Positions 44,084 through 51,133 of a stretch of DNA of 64,000 bases are shown here, one piece after another. The stretch's first letter is position 1. Each line of letters starts with the position of its first letter. The DNA lies in the NCBI GenBank assembly GCA_039812765.1, contig JBDIBF010000001.1:49748-113747 (forward strand), written 5' to 3'. Made by a program: the position numbers and the translations under genes. The stretch is from JADJVL01 sp039812765. GTDB lineage: Bacteria; Acidobacteriota; Holophagae; Holophagales; Holophagaceae. The notes under the pieces are model-generated. The model was not told the origin of the DNA. It did not search any database and saw nothing but the letters and a program-made list of their open reading frames with translations.

Positions 44084-44881
44084 ATGAGCCTGCTGCTCGC
44101 CGTGGACGTCGGCAACACCAACCTCGTCATGGGGGTCTTCGACGTGTCGAAGGCCGAGTCCGGCGGGCTCCTCCACGCCTGGCGGCTGGCCACCAGCCGA
44201 GAGCGCACCGTGGACGAGTACGGGCTGAGCACCCTGGCGCTGCTGCGCCACGCGGGGCTGGAGGCCACCGAGATCAAGGCCATGGTGATCTCCAGCGTCG
44301 TGCCCCCCCTCCACCCGGTCCTGGAGGCCTGGGCGCGGGTGTACTTCAAGCAGGAGCCCCTCTGGATCGAGCCGGGCATCCGCTCGGGGCTGAAGATCGC
44401 CATCGAGAACCCCGCCGAGCTCGGTGCGGACCGGCTGGTGAACGCCGTCGCGGGCGTGGCCAAGTACGGCGCGCCCCTCATCGCCGTGGACTTCGGCACA
44501 GCCACCAGTTTCGACGTGGTGAGCCCGAAGGGCGAGTTCCTCGGCGGCCTCATCGCCCCGGGGCTGAAGATCAGCGCCGAGGCGCTCTTCCAGCGGGCCT
44601 CCCGCCTGCCCCGCATCGAGGTCACGGAGCCCGAGCGGCTGGTGGGCCGCAATACCGTCCAGGCCATGCAATCCGGTCTCTTCTACGGCTACGTGGGCCT
44701 CGTGGACGGCATCCTGGGCCGCCTGCTCGAAGAGATGCCGGGCGCAAGCGTGGTGGCCACCGGCGGCCTGGGCCGGGTCATCGCCCCTGCGAGCAAGCAC
44801 ATCCAGCACCTGGAGCCCGACCTCACCCTGGAGGGCCTGCGCATCCTCTGGCTCAAGAACCGCGGCGGGAAGCGGGGGTGA
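44084..44881 (+). CDS. coaX: Type III pantothenate kinase
   Basis: CoaX phosphorylates pantothenate in the first step of coenzyme A synthesis. The 265-aa ASKHA-fold enzyme has the phosphate-1 motif LAVDVGNTNLVMGVF, GADRLVNAVAG, the phosphate-2 motif VDFGTATSFDVV, GGLIAPGLKISAEALF, and the adenosine motif VVATGGLGRVI. Its stop codon overlaps the birA GTG start (GTGA), a pairing often seen in bacteria (birA-coaX). A GGAGGA ribosome-binding site precedes the ATG. Confidence 0.96.
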   Translation: MSLLLAVDVGNTNLVMGVFDVSKAESGGLLHAWRLATSRERTVDEYGLSTLALLRHAGLEATEIKAMVISSVVPPLHPVLEAWARVYFKQEPLWIEPGIRSGLKIAIENPAELGADRLVNAVAGVAKYGAPLIAVDFGTATSFDVVSPKGEFLGGLIAPGLKISAEALFQRASRLPRIEVTEPERLVGRNTVQAMQSGLFYGYVGLVDGILGRLLEEMPGASVVATGGLGRVIAPASKHIQHLEPDLTLEGLRILWLKNRGGKRG

Positions 44882-45537
44882 GGCTTCCGCTGATCCGCCT
44901 CGCGGCGGTGGACTCCACCCAGGCCTTCCTCCGGCGCCATCCGGAGCTGGGCTTCTGCGCGGTGGTGGCCGACGCGCAGACCGAAGGCCGCGGACGCCAG
45001 GGCAACATGTGGATCAGCCCGCCGGGCGCCGGCCTCTGGATGAGCGCGGCCCTGCCGCCCCCGGACCTGCCGCCGGGCCTGGTGCTGCAGAAGGCCATGG
45101 CGGCGGCGATCGCGGTGCTCCCGGCGCCCGGCCTGGGCTTGAAGTGGCCCAACGACCTGGTGGGCCGGCGCGGGGGAGGCCTCGTGAAACTCGGCGGCAT
45201 CCTCGGCGAGCGGTCCGGATCCCGCCTCATCCTGGGCCTGGGCGTCAACCTGCATGCCGCGCCGGACCTGCCGGAGCGCGCCTTTCCCGCCGCCTGCCTC
45301 GCGGACCTGGGGGCGGTGCCCTCGGTGGAGGACTTCGCCCGGAGCGTCCTCCGGGCCTGGCCCGACCTGGCGTCCGCCCCGGAGCCGCCCTTCCGATGGC
45401 CTGCGGCAGGGGATCTCCTGCGCTGGGAGGAGGGGGAAGGGGCCTGCCTGGGCTGGGAGGCCGACGGGCGCCTCAAGGTGGCCACGGCGGCGGGCGTGCA
45501 GCGCCTCAGCGCCGGGGACGTTCGGGGCCTCCGCTAG
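44878..45537 (+). CDS. birA: Biotin--[acetyl-CoA-carboxylase] ligase, catalytic form without HTH
   Basis: A 219-aa biotin protein ligase that activates biotin and attaches it to biotin carboxyl carrier proteins. Motifs: DSTQAFLRRHPE, the adenylate loop EGRGRQGNMWISPPGAGLWMS, LKWPNDLVG with the catalytic Lys, and KLGGILGER. A C-terminal SH3-like domain ends in VQRLSAGDVRGLR. The N-terminal DNA-binding domain of E. coli BirA is absent, so it cannot be the repressor of biotin genes. GTG start overlaps coaX; the stop shares a CTAG with the convergent LytTR gene. Confidence 0.93.
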   Translation: MRLPLIRLAAVDSTQAFLRRHPELGFCAVVADAQTEGRGRQGNMWISPPGAGLWMSAALPPPDLPPGLVLQKAMAAAIAVLPAPGLGLKWPNDLVGRRGGGLVKLGGILGERSGSRLILGLGVNLHAAPDLPERAFPAACLADLGAVPSVEDFARSVLRAWPDLASAPEPPFRWPAAGDLLRWEEGEGACLGWEADGRLKVATAAGVQRLSAGDVRGLR

Positions 45538-46310
45538 CGCGCCTCCCCCAGGAACTCCTTCACCCGCGCCATGCCGCTCTTGCTCACCGGCAGCTTGGTC
45601 CCATCGGACAGCACCGCCACCCAGCTCTCGGAAGGGAGCTGCTCCAGGCGGACCAGGCGGTCCATCTGGAGGATCACCGAGCGGTGGATGCGCAGGAAGC
45701 GGCTGGGATCGAGCTGGGATTCGAGGCTGGCCATGGTCTGCTGCTTGAGGAAGCTGCGGCCCTCGCTGCGCAGCTCCACGTAATCGTCGGCGCCCTGCAC
45801 GTAGTCCAGCTTGGCCAGGGGGATGAGGCTCACCTTGGCGCCGTCCCGCACCACGATGCGCTCCAGGGGCCAGGCCTCCCGGGCCTTGGCGCTCAGCTCC
45901 GCGGGATGGGCCACCGTGGGCGTCCCCGCGTCGGCCTTGGCCTTCGCCTTGGCCAGGGCCTCCTCGAAGCGGGCCTCGGAGAAGGGCTTCAGCACGTAGT
46001 CCACGGCGTGGGCCTCGAAGGCCTTCAGGGCGTGCTGGTCGAAGGCGGTGATGAAGACCACCGCCGGATGGCGGTTCCGCGCCTTGGGGTCGTCGATGAG
46101 CTCCAGGACCTCGAAGCCGTCCAGCTTGGGCATCTGGATGTCCAGGAAGAGCAGGTCCGGCTGGTGGTCCGACACCGCCTTCACCGCCTCGAAGCCGTTG
46201 GCGCACTCGCCCACGACCTCGACCTCGGGATGGGAGGCGAGGTGTTCCTTCACCACGGCGCGGGCCAGCTCCTCGTCGTCCACCACCAGGGCGCGGTAGG
46301 TTCGGCTCAT
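45534..46310 (-). CDS. LytTR-family response regulator
   Basis: A 258-aa regulator of the LytR/AlgR type. Receiver: VVDDEELARAVVKEHL, phospho-Asp57 in LLFLDIQMPKLDGFEV, Thr in VFITAFDQHALKAFE and Lys in VDYVLKPFSEARF. After a linker, the LytTR DNA-binding domain (about 150-256) has RIVVRDGAKVSLIPLAKLDYVQGADDYVEL and FLRIHRSVILQM. Its ATG overlaps the sensor kinase stop (ATGA), so the pair is translated together. It is the last gene of the five-gene operon from 48721. Confidence 0.95.
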   Translation of the reverse strand: MSRTYRALVVDDEELARAVVKEHLASHPEVEVVGECANGFEAVKAVSDHQPDLLFLDIQMPKLDGFEVLELIDDPKARNRHPAVVFITAFDQHALKAFEAHAVDYVLKPFSEARFEEALAKAKAKADAGTPTVAHPAELSAKAREAWPLERIVVRDGAKVSLIPLAKLDYVQGADDYVELRSEGRSFLKQQTMASLESQLDPSRFLRIHRSVILQMDRLVRLEQLPSESWVAVLSDGTKLPVSKSGMARVKEFLGEAR

Positions 46311-47371
46311 GGGACCTCCAGGGGGAAGCTCAGCAGGACCTTATGGTGCCCTTCCGAGACCCGCGTCTCCACCGCGGCCCGGGATCCGAAGCGGCCCTGG
46401 AGCCGTTGGCGCACCTGCCGCAGGCCGAGGCCCAGGCCCTTCTTGGCGGGCTGGTCGGGATCGAAGGGGTTCTCCACCGCCACGTCCACCCGCTGCTCCT
46501 CGGAGGACTTCACGGTGATGCGCACGACGCCCCCCTCGGTGAGGCCCGAGATGCCGTGCTTGATGGCGTTCTCGGCCAGCGGCTGGAGGAGCAGGGGCGG
46601 GAGCTGGGCCGGCAGGGCGGCCTCGGCCACGTCCCACTCGAGGACGAGCCGGGTCCCGAAGCGGATCTGCTCGATGGCGAGATAGTTCCGCACCAGGTCC
46701 AGCTCCTCCTTGAGGGCGATCCCGGAGCGCTCCCCCATCGCGAGGCTGCGGCGGAGGAACTCGGAGAGGAGCACGCACATCTCCCGGGCCTTCTTCGGGT
46801 CCGCCGAGGTCAGTGCGCTGATGGAGTTCAGGGCGTTGAAGAGGAAGTGGGGGTTGAGCTGGGCCCGCAGGGCGCGCAGTTCCGCCTCCTGGGCCAGGAG
46901 CTGGGACTCGAGCTGGCGGCGCTCCGCCTCCCGGGCCTGCTCGGTGGCGAGGATGGCGTAGTTGAGGCCCACGCTCGCGAGGTAGAGCAGCACCGCCAGG
47001 ACCCAGAGGATGGGCAGGGCCTTGGGCAGCTTCGCGGGAAGGGCGGCGAAGCGGGGCACGTCCCGCAGGAGCGCCACCAGGCCCGCAACCGCGCCGGTCC
47101 AGATGCCGCCGTCCACCAGGGCCGCCGCCGCCCAGGCGGACGCGGGCCGGAAGAGCCGGCCCTCGCGCACCGGCAGGGCCTTGCAGATGAACCAGCTCGT
47201 GAGGCAGATCAGGGAGCCCACGGCCGAGAAGGCCACGGCCACCAGGAGCGACTCGGCGAAGGTCCAGCCCTGGAGCCCCGCCATCACGCCCAGAAGCCCC
47301 GCGAGGGGCACCCAGGCCATGAAGTAGGCGAGCCGGCGGGGCGGGCTGGAGAGGATCGGGTGCAGGGCCAC
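46307..47371 (-). CDS. LytS/YehU-type sensor histidine kinase
   Basis: A 354-aa membrane kinase of the His_kinase (LytS) family. The N-terminal 150 residues hold about four transmembrane helices (AYFMAWVPLAGLLGVMAGL, LLVAVAFSAVGSLICLTSWF, the next pair around 80-135) with almost no periplasmic domain. A coiled coil with RQLESQLLAQEAELRALRAQ leads to the phosphorylation motif QLNPHFLFNALNSIS, then LPPLLLQPLAENAIKHGI and GLGLGLRQVRQRL of the ATPase. The start is GTG, just after the stop of the upstream gene. The cognate regulator is the overlapping LytTR gene; the stimulus may come through the small membrane proteins encoded upstream. Confidence 0.94.
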   Translation of the reverse strand: MALHPILSSPPRRLAYFMAWVPLAGLLGVMAGLQGWTFAESLLVAVAFSAVGSLICLTSWFICKALPVREGRLFRPASAWAAAALVDGGIWTGAVAGLVALLRDVPRFAALPAKLPKALPILWVLAVLLYLASVGLNYAILATEQAREAERRQLESQLLAQEAELRALRAQLNPHFLFNALNSISALTSADPKKAREMCVLLSEFLRRSLAMGERSGIALKEELDLVRNYLAIEQIRFGTRLVLEWDVAEAALPAQLPPLLLQPLAENAIKHGISGLTEGGVVRITVKSSEEQRVDVAVENPFDPDQPAKKGLGLGLRQVRQRLQGRFGSRAAVETRVSEGHHKVLLSFPLEVP

Positions 47372-47372
47372 G

Positions 47373-48191
47373 TCAGTCCTTGATGTCGCAGCCGCCGAAG
47401 AGCACGAGGCCCGTGAGGATCAGCTTGGGCCGGGCCGGGGCGCCCTCCTCCTTGATGAGGTGGGGCGTCTTGTCCTCCACGGCCCCGAAGAGGGCGGTGG
47501 CGCGGACGTCCACGTCCCAGCCCTGGGGCACCTGGATCTCGCCGCCCCCGAAGAGGATGAAGAGGTCCAGCACCGCGTCCTGCCCGGCCAGGGCGGCGCC
47601 CCGGAGGTCCGTCTCGAAGCCGCCGAAGATGGCGGTGAGGTCGCCGCCCCGGAAGGCCTTGGAGAGGGGACGGCGCTTGAAGCTGCCGAAGATGGCGGTG
47701 CCCTGGAGGGTGTCGTCGAAGGCCACGCCTTCCGGACGCGGCCCGCGCTTCCGCTTCAGGGCCTGCACCACGACCCAGATGCCGAAGGCCACCAGGAGCA
47801 TGGGGCCTACGGACTCCCCCACGTCGTGGCCGCCGACGGTGACCGCGAAGAGGTAGAGGCCCACGGCCACCAGCACGCCGCCGCCCATCTTGGAGCTGTC
47901 CTGCCGGATCTTGGCGAGCCCCATGAAGACCAGGACCAGGGGCCAGAGGCGCCAGATGAGATGGCTGTAGTGCCCGAAGCCCGGGAGGTTGTTCAGGGTG
48001 AGGAGGATGCCCGCCAGGATGATGGCGATGCCGATCACCAGCCGGGGCGTGAAGACGGTGCCGCGGTGGAGGGGCGGGGCCAGGGGCGGCGGTGCGGCGG
48101 CGGACGGGGCGTCGGGGGCCGGCGCGTCGCCTCCGGGCAGGGCGGGAGCCGGGGAGTCCAGGGAGAGGGGCTTGTCGTGGGTGTCGCTCAT
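47373..48191 (-). CDS. LiaF/YvqF-like membrane protein with cell-wall-stress response domain
   Basis: A 272-aa protein: a 45-residue Pro/Ala-rich cytoplasmic start, about four transmembrane helices (about 50-150; RLVIGIAIILAGILLTLNNLPG, LIWRLWPLVLVFMGLAKI), then a soluble beta-rich domain with repeated GTAIFGSFKRR, LTAIFGGFETDLRGA, DLFILFGGGEIQVP and TALFGAVEDK. This F-G-G repeat pattern is that of the DUF2154/LiaF C-terminal domain. In Firmicutes LiaF inhibits the LiaSR envelope-stress system; here it precedes a LytS/LytTR pair in one operon, so a similar partner role is inferred. Confidence 0.85.
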   Translation of the reverse strand: MSDTHDKPLSLDSPAPALPGGDAPAPDAPSAAAPPPLAPPLHRGTVFTPRLVIGIAIILAGILLTLNNLPGFGHYSHLIWRLWPLVLVFMGLAKIRQDSSKMGGGVLVAVGLYLFAVTVGGHDVGESVGPMLLVAFGIWVVVQALKRKRGPRPEGVAFDDTLQGTAIFGSFKRRPLSKAFRGGDLTAIFGGFETDLRGAALAGQDAVLDLFILFGGGEIQVPQGWDVDVRATALFGAVEDKTPHLIKEEGAPARPKLILTGLVLFGGCDIKD

Positions 48192-48194
48192 GGC

Positions 48195-48584
48195 TCAGTC
48201 GCAGGTCGGGGAAGCGTTCGGGGTGGAGGCGTCCGGCGCGGCGGGAGGGCCCGCGGGCCGGAGGGCCCTGAGGGTGATGATGACACCGAGCCAGAGGAGG
48301 CCGACGGGCCCGGCGAGGGAGAGGGTGGTCTCGGGCCGGTGCATCAGGCCGGTGAGGAAGAGGCCCAGGAAGATGAGGAGGTGGCCGCCGACGCGGAGCA
48401 GTCCCCGCTGGGCGAGTCGCCCGGCCCCCACGAGCACGAAGAGCAGCGGCCAGAGGCGCGTGACGGCGGCGGGCACCTGGATGCCGGCGTTCTCGAAGGC
48501 CAGGACCGTGCCCACGGCGATGAGCACGAGGCCCGTCGCGAGGGCGAAGCCGAAGCGGACGGGGGACGGGGCGGCGGAACTCAC
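48195..48584 (-). CDS. Small multi-pass membrane protein, LiaI/LiaF transmembrane-like
   Basis: A 129-aa hydrophobic protein with about four transmembrane helices (FGFALATGLVLIAVGTVLAF, LWPLLFVLVGAGRL, VGGHLLIFLGLFLTGLM, VGLLWLGVIITLRAL) and short polar ends. The pattern RLWPLLFVLVGAGRLAQRG mirrors RLWPLVLVFMGLAKI in the next gene, so the two membrane parts look paralogous. No soluble domain. The start is GTG and overlaps the upstream 46-aa gene (GTGA). The next gene begins 3 nt after its stop. Confidence 0.82.
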   Translation of the reverse strand: MSSAAPSPVRFGFALATGLVLIAVGTVLAFENAGIQVPAAVTRLWPLLFVLVGAGRLAQRGLLRVGGHLLIFLGLFLTGLMHRPETTLSLAGPVGLLWLGVIITLRALRPAGPPAAPDASTPNASPTCD

Positions 48585-48721
48585 AGGTCGTCTCCTTCGT
48601 GGCGGCGGAGGATGGGCAGGCAGAGGAGGCCCCAGAGCAGGGCCAGGGCCAGGGGCACCAGGATCAGGAACCAGACGAAGCCCGGAAGGGAGGGATCGGG
48701 ATTCAGGATCGCGGGGTTCAT
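48581..48721 (-). CDS. 46-aa single-pass membrane peptide at the head of the LytS/LytTR operon
   Basis: An ATG at 48721 opens a 46-codon frame ending at 48581. The peptide has a polar start (MNPAILNPDPSLPG), one strong transmembrane helix (FVWFLILVPLALALLWGLL), then CLPILRRHEGDDL. Charges put the C-terminus in the cytoplasm. Evidence that it is real: the stop overlaps the GTG start of the next gene, the codon usage is G/C-ending like its neighbours, and every later gene of the operon is similarly tightly packed. Function unknown; small membrane peptides often modulate sensor kinases. Confidence 0.7.
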   Translation of the reverse strand: MNPAILNPDPSLPGFVWFLILVPLALALLWGLLCLPILRRHEGDDL

Positions 48722-48829
48722 GAGATGCCTCCGACCCTGAGCCTACGGATGGAGGGCGCCCCGGACCGGGCCGGATCGGCGAACGGAGGGAGGTCGTCGG
48801 CCAACGGCGGGCCGGGGCAGGGAAGGGGC

Positions 48830-49441
48830 TCAGGGCTTCCAGGCCACGGCGCCGCCCCGGCTGCGTTCCCGCCAGGCCGCGGCGAAGGCCTCCTCGCGGC
48901 CCGGGGGCAGGGCGAAGGCGACCACGGTCTCCCCGGCCACGTGGACCGGGGTCTCCACCTCCGCGTCAGGGAAGGCTCCCAGCACCGCGAAGGGCAGGTG
49001 AGCCAGCTCGGCGGGCACCCGGATCTCGCCGTGGCGGAGGATGCGCACCGCCTCCAGGGCGCCGCCGCCGCGGGCCTCCTCCAGGGCGCCCTGCAGGGCC
49101 TCGGTGTAGGCCCGAACCAGCCCGCCGGTGCCGAGCTTTGTGCCGCCGAACCAGCGGATGCAGACCGCCAGGCAGTCCGTCAGCTCCGTCCCTTCCAGCA
49201 CCCGCAGCATCGGCGCCCCCGCGGTGCCCCCGGGTTCGCCGTCGTCGTCCGAGCCCCAGGCCGCCACGGGCGCGCCCTCCCGCCAGGCGCTGCAGTGGTG
49301 GGTGGCGTCGTGGTCCCGCTTGCGCAGGGCCGCGAGGATCCCCGCTCGTGCCGCGGCGTCGGCGGCGGGGTGCAGCTCCGCGAGGAAGACCGAGGCCTTC
49401 TCGCGGAGGCGGAAGGTGGCAATCTGTCGCGGCCGGAGCAT
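48830..49441 (-). CDS. YigZ/IMPACT family protein
   Basis: A 203-aa member of the YigZ/IMPACT (UPF0029) family, which may bind nucleic acid or regulate translation; the molecular role is unsettled. The N-terminal domain has the conserved HDATHHCSAWREG (family pattern H-A-x-H-x-C-x-A), SDDDGEPGGTAGAPMLRVLEG and AVCIRWFGGTKLGTGGLVRAYTEAL. The C-terminal alpha/beta domain is less conserved. The ATG for MLRPRQIATF is chosen; a longer frame begins eight residues earlier. It is divergent from bshA. Confidence 0.93.
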   Translation of the reverse strand: MLRPRQIATFRLREKASVFLAELHPAADAAARAGILAALRKRDHDATHHCSAWREGAPVAAWGSDDDGEPGGTAGAPMLRVLEGTELTDCLAVCIRWFGGTKLGTGGLVRAYTEALQGALEEARGGGALEAVRILRHGEIRVPAELAHLPFAVLGAFPDAEVETPVHVAGETVVAFALPPGREEAFAAAWRERSRGGAVAWKP

Positions 49442-49460
49442 GGATCCAGAGTAGGACCAG

Positions 49461-49476
49461 GGCACCTCCAGGTGCC
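49461..49476. promoter_or_regulatory. 16-bp perfect palindrome-like site between yigZ-type gene and bshA
   Basis: GGCACCT (49461-49467) and AGGTGCC (49470-49476) are complementary around CC, in the 114-bp divergent promoter region. It has the form of a dimeric operator, but no regulator can be named. Confidence 0.4.
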
Positions 49477-49555
49477 TGTTGCCTCGTGATCCGAGGAAGG
49501 ACTAAGCTGACCCACCCCATCCGGGGCGGACCTTCGACAGGGAGAGCGGAACCCC

Positions 49556-50692
49556 ATGCGCATCGGCATCAGCTGCTATTCCACCTTCGGTGGTTCCGGC
49601 GTCGTGGCCACGGAAGTCGGCAAGGCCCTGGCGGCCCGGGGCCACGAGGTGCACCTCCTCTCGCCTTCGCTTCCGCCCCGCCTCACGGGTTTCGAGTCGA
49701 GGGTCACCTTCCACGAGGTGACGGCGAGCCCGTATCCGCTCTTCGAGGCCGCGCCCTTCAGCATCGCCCTCGCCTCCAAGATGGCGGACGTGGCCGAGCA
49801 CCACGGGCTGGAGGTCATGCACGCCCACTACGCCATCCCCCACGCCTCCGCGGCCCTGCTGGCGCGCTTGGCCCTCGAAGGGCGCATGAAGGTTGTCACC
49901 ACCCTGCACGGAACCGACATCACCGTGGTGGGCAGCGATCCCAGCTACCTCTCCATGGTGAAGCTGGCCATCCGCGAGTCGGACGCGGTGACGGCGGTGA
50001 GCCGCTACCTGAAGGAGGAGACCATCCGCACCTTCGGCCTGGGGGAGCACATCCACGTCATCCCCAATTTCGTGGAGCCGCCGGATCCGGCCACGCCGGA
50101 CTGCCGGGCCTGGCTCTGCGCGGACAAGGAGGTGGTGCTCACCCACATCTCCAACTTCCGCCCGGTGAAGCGGGTGCTGGACGTGATGAAGGTCTTCGAG
50201 CGGGTGCGCGTGCGCGTCCCCGCCAAGCTCGTCATGGTCGGCGACGGACCGGACCGCAACGAGGCCGAGGCCTACGCCCGGGAGAAGGGCTTCGAATCCG
50301 ACGTGCGCTTCACCGGCAAGCAACTGGACATCGGCGCCGTGCTGGCCTGCAGCGACCTCTTCCTCCTCCCCTCCGCCACGGAGAGCTTCGGCCTGGCCGC
50401 CCTGGAGGCCATGGCCTACGGCGTGCCGGTCATCGCCTCGAACCTGGGCGGCATCCCCGAGGTGATCCGACCCGGCGTGGACGGGTACCTGGAGGCCCTC
50501 GGGGACGTGGACGCCATGGCCGCCCGGGCCCTGGAGCTGCTCACCGACCCGGCCAAGCGCAAGGACTTCGGCGCCGCGGCCAGGGAGCGGGCGCTGACCA
50601 CCTTCGCCGAAGGCCCCATCGTGGACATGTACGAAGCCCTCTACGAGCAGGTGTTGGGCCGGGCGAGGAAGACCGTGGACCTGGGGGCCTGA
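49556..50692 (+). CDS. bshA: N-acetyl-alpha-D-glucosaminyl L-malate synthase (bacillithiol synthesis)
   Basis: BshA is a GT4-type glycosyltransferase that joins UDP-GlcNAc to L-malate, first step of bacillithiol. The 378-aa sequence opens IGISCYSTFGGSGVVATEVGKALAARGHEVH and has the BshA-typical HAHYAIPHASAALLAR, TLHGTDITVVGSDPSYLSMVKLAIRESDAVTAVS, LTHISNFRPVKRVLDVMKVF and the donor-binding ATESFGLAALEAMAYGVPVIAS. Length matches (about 375-380 aa). The deacetylase bshB and ligase bshC are not in the window. Other GT4 enzymes are similar, but the N-terminal half is characteristic. Confidence 0.92.
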   Translation: MRIGISCYSTFGGSGVVATEVGKALAARGHEVHLLSPSLPPRLTGFESRVTFHEVTASPYPLFEAAPFSIALASKMADVAEHHGLEVMHAHYAIPHASAALLARLALEGRMKVVTTLHGTDITVVGSDPSYLSMVKLAIRESDAVTAVSRYLKEETIRTFGLGEHIHVIPNFVEPPDPATPDCRAWLCADKEVVLTHISNFRPVKRVLDVMKVFERVRVRVPAKLVMVGDGPDRNEAEAYAREKGFESDVRFTGKQLDIGAVLACSDLFLLPSATESFGLAALEAMAYGVPVIASNLGGIPEVIRPGVDGYLEALGDVDAMAARALELLTDPAKRKDFGAAARERALTTFAEGPIVDMYEALYEQVLGRARKTVDLGA

Positions 50693-50698
50693 GGGGCT

Positions 50699-51133
50699 TC
50701 AGCGCTCCAGGATGAATGTCACCGGCCCGTCGTTCACCAGTTCCACCGCCATGTGCTCCTGGAAGAAGCCGGTCCGCACCGCGCAGCCCTCGGCCCGGAG
50801 CAGCTCCACGAAGCGGTCGAAGAGGGGGCGGGCCTCCTCGGGGCGCATGGCGCGGTCGAAGCTTGGACGGCGGCCCCTCTCAAGGGATCCTGCGAGGGTG
50901 AACTGGGAGACCGCGAGGACCTCGCCGCCCACGTCGGCCAGACCCAGGTTCATCTTTCCGCCGGCGTCCTCGAAGACGCGCAACGACGCGATCTTGGACG
51001 CGGCCCAGGCCACGGTGGCGTCGGTGTCGCCGGCCTCCAGCCCGGCCAGCACCAGCAGGCCGCGTCCGATGTTCGACTCCCGCACGCCGCTGCGCACGGC
51101 GGCCCGGGAGACCCGCTGGATCACCGCCCTCAA
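50699..51133 (-). CDS. dtd: D-aminoacyl-tRNA deacylase
   Basis: Dtd removes D-amino acids (and glycine from tRNA-Ala) mischarged on tRNA. The 144-aa sequence has RAVIQRVSRAAV at the start, the active-site motif LAVSQFTLAG, and the cross-subunit motif VNDGPVTFIL at the C-terminus. The start is TTG, which overlaps the pntB stop (TTGA); a GTG three codons in is the alternative. It is last in the pntAa-pntAb-pntB-dtd run and converges on bshA with a 6-nt gap. Confidence 0.94.
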   Translation of the reverse strand: MRAVIQRVSRAAVRSGVRESNIGRGLLVLAGLEAGDTDATVAWAASKIASLRVFEDAGGKMNLGLADVGGEVLAVSQFTLAGSLERGRRPSFDRAMRPEEARPLFDRFVELLRAEGCAVRTGFFQEHMAVELVNDGPVTFILER

